Source of the DNA: Paenibacillus sp. MAEPY2
Lineage (GTDB): Bacteria > Bacillota > Bacilli > Paenibacillales > Paenibacillaceae
DNA: 64,000 bases
Direction: 5' to 3'
Assembly: GCF_000499205.1 (NCBI RefSeq)
Contig: NZ_AWUK01000011.1
Location: forward strand, 155,343 to 219,342
Below, piece by piece: positions 60,402 through 64,000 of the stretch. A model generated the notes under the pieces. That model ran no database searches. It was not told where the DNA came from and saw nothing but the letters and a program-made list of their open reading frames with translations. The first letter of the stretch is position 1, and every line of letters starts with the position of its first letter. The position numbers and the translations under genes are program-made.

Positions 60402-62093
60402 ATGGCGAATGGAAAAGATCTCCGTATTCGAAGCAAGGTAATCAGTGAAGGCGCAAACCGGGTACCGAACAGGGCGATGCTGCGTGCAGTTGGTTTTACT
60501 GATGATGATTTCAAAAAGCCAATGATTGGCGTAGCAAGTACTTGGAGTGAGGTAACCCCGTGCAATATGCACATAAATGAACTAGCTATTCAAGCCAAGC
60601 AAGGGGTACGTAACCATGGCGGCGCTCCACTAATTTTTAATACGATTACAGTTTCAGACGGCATTTCGATGGGTCATGGAGGCATGTTGTTCTCGCTGCC
60701 AAGCAGGGAAGCCATTGCTGATTCTATTGAAATTGTAGCTGGGGCCGAGCGTTTTGATGGTATTGTAGCGATAGGTGGGTGTGATAAGAATACCCCTGCA
60801 TGTTTGATGGCTATCGGACGGTTGAATATTCCTTCCGTTTACGTATATGGCGGAACGATTCAACCTGGCAATCTCGACGGCAAAAATGTTGATATCGTTT
60901 CGGCTTTCGAAGCAGTCGGCCAATATCATGATGGAAAAATGACGGATGAACAACTTCATAAAGTAGAATGCAGCGTCTGCCCGGGTCCGGGGTCTTGTGG
61001 TGGTATGTATACCGCCAATACTATGGCCGCAGCGGCAGAAGCAATGGGCATGTGCTTACCCGGTTCCTCTTCTACGCCAGCCATTTCAACTGATAAAGCA
61101 GCTGAATGTGCAGCAGCAGGTAAACAGGTCATTTCACTACTTGAACAGGAAATCTACCCAAGAGACATTATGACGAAGAAGGCTTTTGAGAATGCGATTA
61201 CGGTTGTAATGGCTTTGGGTGGTTCAACAAACGCGTTTCTTCATTTGCTGGCCATTGCCCATTCGGTAGAAGTTGATTTAACATTAGACGATTTTGAGCG
61301 AATCCGCTTGCGTGTTCCTCATTTGGCAGATCTTAAGCCAAGCGGCCAATATGTCATGCAGGATTTGAATGAAATTGGCGGCATTCCGGGGGTTATGAAG
61401 TTATTGCTCGCTGAGGGACTTCTTCATGGTGATTGTCTTACAGTCACCGGAAAAACCTTGGCAGAGAACCTAGCCAAAGCAACTCCGCTTCAAAATGGCC
61501 AAGAGATTATTCGCCCATTGGATAAGCCACTAAAGCCGAATGGACCATTGGTTGTGCTTAGAGGTAACCTCGCTCCTGAAGGCGCCGTTGCCAAAATGTC
61601 AGGTATGAAGAAGCAGCAGTTTTCCGGTCCGGCAAAGGTGTATGACAGCGAAGAGGACGCGACAAAAGCTATTATGAAAAATGAAATTCAACAAGGAGAT
61701 GTATTGGTCATACGCTATTGCGGCCCAAAGGGCGGACCGGGTATGCCGGAGATGCTATCCGTTACCGCATTAATTGTAGGTAAGGGTCTTGGCGGGGAAG
61801 TTGCCCTTATAACGGATGGTAGGTTCTCGGGTGGCTCGCATGGATTCGTAGTCGGCCATGTGTCACCCGAAGCACAGGTAGGTGGACCGATCTCACTGCT
61901 GAGGAATGGGGATATAATCACCATTGACAGCGAAAAACAGGAGATAATGTTTCAAGTGACAGAAGAGGAGTTGGCTGGTCGGGCGCAAGCATGGGTACAA
62001 CCTCCTCTCAAAGTAAGTTCGGGCGTATTAGCCAAATATGCAAGACTAGTTTCCTCTGCATCGAGGGGTGCAGTAACAGATATTTTTGAATAA
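60402..62093 (+). CDS. ilvD: Dihydroxy-acid dehydratase family (IlvD/Edd)
   Basis: 563 aa, IlvD length. Signatures: [15 protein letters not shown] (~45), [20 protein letters not shown] (~86), [13 protein letters not shown] (~121, Fe-S cysteine), [20 protein letters not shown] (~192, Fe-S cysteine) and the C-terminal [20 protein letters not shown] (~470). It dehydrates 2,3-dihydroxy acids in valine/isoleucine synthesis. The pairing with its own FCD-type GntR regulator and its isolation from other ilv genes suggest it may instead serve sugar-acid catabolism, or be an extra copy. AGAGGGGC lies before ATG 60402. All cluster ligands look intact. Confidence 0.9.
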   Translation: MANGKDLRIRSKVISEGANRVPNRAMLRAVGFTDDDFKKPMIGVASTWSEVTPCNMHINELAIQAKQGVRNHGGAPLIFNTITVSDGISMGHGGMLFSLPSREAIADSIEIVAGAERFDGIVAIGGCDKNTPACLMAIGRLNIPSVYVYGGTIQPGNLDGKNVDIVSAFEAVGQYHDGKMTDEQLHKVECSVCPGPGSCGGMYTANTMAAAAEAMGMCLPGSSSTPAISTDKAAECAAAGKQVISLLEQEIYPRDIMTKKAFENAITVVMALGGSTNAFLHLLAIAHSVEVDLTLDDFERIRLRVPHLADLKPSGQYVMQDLNEIGGIPGVMKLLLAEGLLHGDCLTVTGKTLAENLAKATPLQNGQEIIRPLDKPLKPNGPLVVLRGNLAPEGAVAKMSGMKKQQFSGPAKVYDSEEDATKAIMKNEIQQGDVLVIRYCGPKGGPGMPEMLSVTALIVGKGLGGEVALITDGRFSGGSHGFVVGHVSPEAQVGGPISLLRNGDIITIDSEKQEIMFQVTEEELAGRAQAWVQPPLKVSSGVLAKYARLVSSASRGAVTDIFE

Positions 62094-62125
62094 AATATAA
62101 ACCGTTTGTCAGAATTATGGTTAAG

Positions 62126-62210
62126 CTAACGGGAAACGATAGCTTTATAAACCAAGGAGCAGCCGACCAACGCGATCGGCTGCCTTTGTTTAACTAACGG
62201 GCAGAATAGC
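62126..62210 (+). repeat. Family B repeat, full length
   Basis: CTAACGGGAAACGATAG, AACCAAGGAGCAGCCGACCA, ACGCGATCGGCTGC with CTTTGTTTAA, then a second core CTAACGGGCAGAATAG. The stem GCAGCCGA / TCGGCTGC keeps pairing although bases differ from other copies (compensatory change). 32 bp after the ilvD stop. Confidence 0.9.
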
Positions 62211-62248
62211 GTCCCTCGCTAATTTTATTCCTCGACGGGGATGCCGGA

Positions 62249-62412
62249 TGTCGAGGGACAAGAACATATTCCCATTGAAGTCGCTATTTAAGCGGCTTTT
62301 TTTATTTTATCGGTACAAGTTCGTGTCCCGAGCCAAGGACAAGAACTTGTACCGATTGCCGGAATTGACAAGAACATGTTCCTATTACCGAATAGATGTA
62401 TATCTAAATTAT
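62249..62412 (+). repeat. Family A repeat, long copy
   Basis: GTCGAGGGACAAGAACATAT, CCCATTGAAGTCGCTATTTA, AGCGGCTTTTTTT, inverted pair GGTACAAGTTCGTGTCC / GGACAAGAACTTGTACC, module GACAAGAACATGTTCC, GAATAGATGTATATCTAA. It follows the B copy by 38 bp. Confidence 0.9.
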
Positions 62413-62423
62413 AAAATTAAAAC

Positions 62424-62642
62424 CTTGGTAAGTACGGTAATAAGCTTCAGGATGGCAGTATTACACATGGGTCTAAGGCGGTAGAGACAAGGAGATGGTA
62501 CGAGGCGATCCAACTCATGGCATCTGACTATTATCTGCTGATTGAGCAACTGGTTAACAACCCTTGGTTGATCCGTTGTGCTCTGAAGAACAGGGTGGCC
62601 TGTGAGGATGGAATTCGGTGGTCAAAGCAAGAATTACACTAG
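62424..62642 (+). pseudogene. Unrecognised coding fragment
   Basis: 73 open codons without a start, beginning inside the A repeat edge: LGKYGNKLQDGSITHGSKAV, ETRRWYEAIQLMASDYYLLI, EQLVNNPWLIRCALKNRVAC, EDGIRWSKQELH. Strong protein character, complete 3' end, no family recognised. Confidence 0.45.
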
Positions 62643-62724
62643 AGTCGCATCATGCGGGTATGGAAAGTCTCGAGAATGTTTGGGGAATAGTAATTCATTA
62701 TGAACAGAAATGGAGCTTAGAGGA

Positions 62725-63168
62725 ATGAAAGTATTATCTATGATTCAACCATGGGCGACTCTGCTTGTCCAAGGCGAGACTCTCTATGAAACAAGATCCT
62801 GGAAGACCCGGTATCGCGGTCCGTTGGCCATTCATGCAAGCCAGAAAGTCGATAAGCAGGCCTGCAAATATGAACCCATACGTTCTTTACTCACCAAGAA
62901 TGGCTATACGGAACAAAACCTCCCTACGGGGGTTATCCTTGCAACTTGCGAGCTTTCAAATTGTTATCAAGTCATCGACGCTAATCATACGTCAGCCATT
63001 CTGGATTGCGGGAAGGTTGTGTCGGGTGAGGACTTCCTGTTAGGCGATTACAGTCCAGGTTATTTTGCGTGGGAAATAGCGGGTTTCCGTCTGCTGAAGC
63101 CCTATATTCCAGTGAAGGGAAAACTGGGACTATGGGAATATCCGATAGACGAAGAGTTGATGATATGA
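62725..63168 (+). CDS. ASCH domain-containing protein
   Basis: 147 aa. ASCH/PUA-like beta-barrel: MKVLSMIQPWATLLVQGETL, YETRSWKTRYRGPLAIHASQ (residues 1-40; GxKxxExRxW-type motif), LPTGVILATCELSNC (~77) and YFAWEIAGFRLLKPYIPVKG (~118), with LGLWEYP at the end. ASCH domains bind RNA or modified nucleotides; the substrate here is unknown. ATG 62725 has GGAG 9 nt upstream and matches the domain start; ATG 62710 overlaps that ribosome site. Confidence 0.88.
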   Translation: MKVLSMIQPWATLLVQGETLYETRSWKTRYRGPLAIHASQKVDKQACKYEPIRSLLTKNGYTEQNLPTGVILATCELSNCYQVIDANHTSAILDCGKVVSGEDFLLGDYSPGYFAWEIAGFRLLKPYIPVKGKLGLWEYPIDEELMI

Positions 63169-63221
63169 TCTATGTAAACATTTAATTAATGGGGGTTCTG
63201 ACATTATTAACATGAAAAAAA

Positions 63222-63350
63222 TGTCGAGGGACAAGAACATGGTCCCATTGAAGTCGCTATTTAGCGGCTTTTTTATTTAATCGGTACAAGTTTTTGTCCC
63301 TAGCCAAGGACAAGAACTTGTACCCATTTCCGATTAGAAAAATATCTAAG
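63222..63350 (+). repeat. Family A repeat, long copy
   Basis: TGTCGAGGGACAAGAACATG, GTCCCATTGAAGTCGCTATT, TAGCGGCTTTTTT, then GGTACAAGTTTTTGTCC / GGACAAGAACTTGTACC and GATTAGAAAAATATCTAA. 53 bp after the ASCH stop; its hairpin may terminate that gene. Confidence 0.9.
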
Positions 63351-63585
63351 TGTGGATAGTGGGTCTTTTTTGAGCGACCAACAGGCTAAAGTCTGGATTA
63401 TGAGCAAGAGAACAGATCAACGCTCGGAAGTACTTCCACTGGACTTTAATCCCATTTGAAAAGAGTAGGTTTATCTGGACAGCTTCTCCTTTGCATCAGC
63501 AACTCTTCGGGGTGTGGGGCCTGATGCTGAGTATGTCGTTAAGCATATCCAAAACAATTTAGAAAAGCAGAATAATTTAAAATAG
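63351..63585. other. Intergenic with a short open end
   Basis: Near 63478-63583 an open stretch reads FASATLRGVGPDAEYVVKHI, QNNLEKQNNLK-stop, probably the 3' end of a lost gene. Nothing else recognised. Confidence 0.35.
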
Positions 63586-63614
63586 TTGCAATATACAAAT
63601 ATTATGATTATATT
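63586..63614 (+). promoter_or_regulatory. SigA-type promoter of the marR gene
   Basis: TTGCAA (63586-63591), 17-bp spacer, TATATT (63609-63614); 21 bp before the TTG start. Confidence 0.65.
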
Positions 63615-63635
63615 AGGTAGCAAGAGGTGATCATC

Positions 63636-64000
63636 TTGCCGGATAACGAAAACCCAAGAGAGTTATTACAGATCATGGTACGTCGCTTCGGCTTGCTGGA
63701 TAAAAATTGTTGCACGGTTGGAGAGCAGGAAATATCTTTAATCCAAAGTCATATCCTATATGAAATTGACCATCAACATGAGCCATCCATGCAACAAATT
63801 GCCGAAACGCTAGCCATGGATATTACAACCTTTAGTCGTCAAATACAGACGTTGATTAAGAAAAACCTGGTCTTAAAAACACCTCATCCTGAAGATCGGA
63901 GAGTATACATTCTGAGATTGACGGTAGAGGGGAAGTTTGTAGCGACAGCTATAGATCATCGGATGAATACACATCTGGAAGAGGTTTTTTCTTTCATGAC
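63636..64000 (+). CDS. MarR family transcriptional regulator, 5' part
   Basis: Runs off the right edge; ~121 codons visible. Start TTG 63636 with GAGGTGATC 3-8 nt upstream. The winged HTH spans ~45-110: QEISLIQSHILYEIDHQHEP, SMQQIAETLAMDITTFSRQI, QTLIKKNLVLKTPHPEDRRV. Before it, an adjacent cysteine pair (LLDKNCCTVGEQE, ~26) could serve as a redox or metal sensor (inference). The target is not visible. Confidence 0.85.
   Translation, partial: MPDNENPRELLQIMVRRFGLLDKNCCTVGEQEISLIQSHILYEIDHQHEPSMQQIAETLAMDITTFSRQIQTLIKKNLVLKTPHPEDRRVYILRLTVEGKFVATAIDHRMNTHLEEVFSFM

Noticed and set aside
3954..62210. Calling family B true integron attC sites
   Set aside because: The core GTTAGTT differs from the attC consensus GTTRRRY at position 6, and no IntI-type integrase gene lies in the window. 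Only a cassette-like arrangement is claimed.
3221..63350. The family A and B repeats as a CRISPR array
   Set aside because: Copies are separated by kilobases, are internally palindromic and variable in length, and no cas genes are present.

Overview
The window looks like a chromosomal accessory region of a spore-forming, low-to-mid GC Bacillota, most likely Paenibacillus or a close relative. Supporting evidence is a gerA/gerB/gerC-type germinant receptor operon, a YheC/YheD-type ATP-grasp spore-coat protein, LplB/LplC-type sugar ABC permeases with a large lipoprotein binding protein, an S-layer homology protein, strong AGGAGG ribosome binding sites and frequent TTG/GTG starts. No rRNA, tRNA or CRISPR array was seen. 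The genus is inferred from gene style, not from a marker gene.

Layout. 1-4100: 5' part of a secreted-type hydrolase, a TetR regulator with a perfect operator, an IS630 relic, a methyltransferase and a tandem of Phr-like mini-genes. 4100-8430: a MerR regulator and the dehydrogenase it probably controls (two copies of one operator), followed by an IS66 element. 8430-14670: histidine phosphatase, ferritin-like protein, then a leftward glycan cluster (ManC-like enzyme, GT4, GT-A-like protein) and the coat protein. 15456-25566: a rightward carbohydrate locus (ROK regulator, NagB-like deaminase, ROK kinase, GH4, GH3, ABC importer) with a matching AT-rich operator before both halves. 26186-28670: kbl-tdh threonine degradation. 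28650-34150: relics, dispersed repeats, small cassette-like genes and a two-gene candidate bacteriocin/immunity unit. 34280-37650: GlsB-like protein, an OmpR-type two-component system and a lipoprotein. 37690-46000: more repeat-flanked small genes, a dead IS200 element, SDR/MerR, NTF2-like protein, an OYE relic and LysR. 46091-49428: a NarL-type two-component system and a hydrolase paralogous to the one at position 1. 50144-54276: the leftward ger operon next to a broken PTS EIIBCA gene. 55299-59090: a c-di-GMP-I riboswitch with its terminator in front of an SLH protein and a beta-propeller protein. 59595-62210: a repeat-bounded GntR-ilvD unit. 62424-64000: a fragment, an ASCH protein and the start of a MarR gene.

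The most striking structure is not a single gene. Two families of structured repeats recur at least 27 times, always in the same orientation. Family B (core CTAACGGG, full length about 100 bp, three hairpins, one of them terminator-like) directly follows stop codons and also precedes promoters, so that single genes (SRPBCC protein, lipoprotein, GNAT, methyltransferase, small membrane protein, hypothetical protein) and small operons (MerR-dehydrogenase, GntR-ilvD) sit between consecutive copies, like cassettes in an array. Family A (built from GGACAAGAAC half sites and a 17-bp inverted pair) often lies just upstream of a B tail. I see no integrase in the window, and the core does not fully match the integron attC consensus, so this is a hypothesis. 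The relics suggest a region where genes are often gained and broken.
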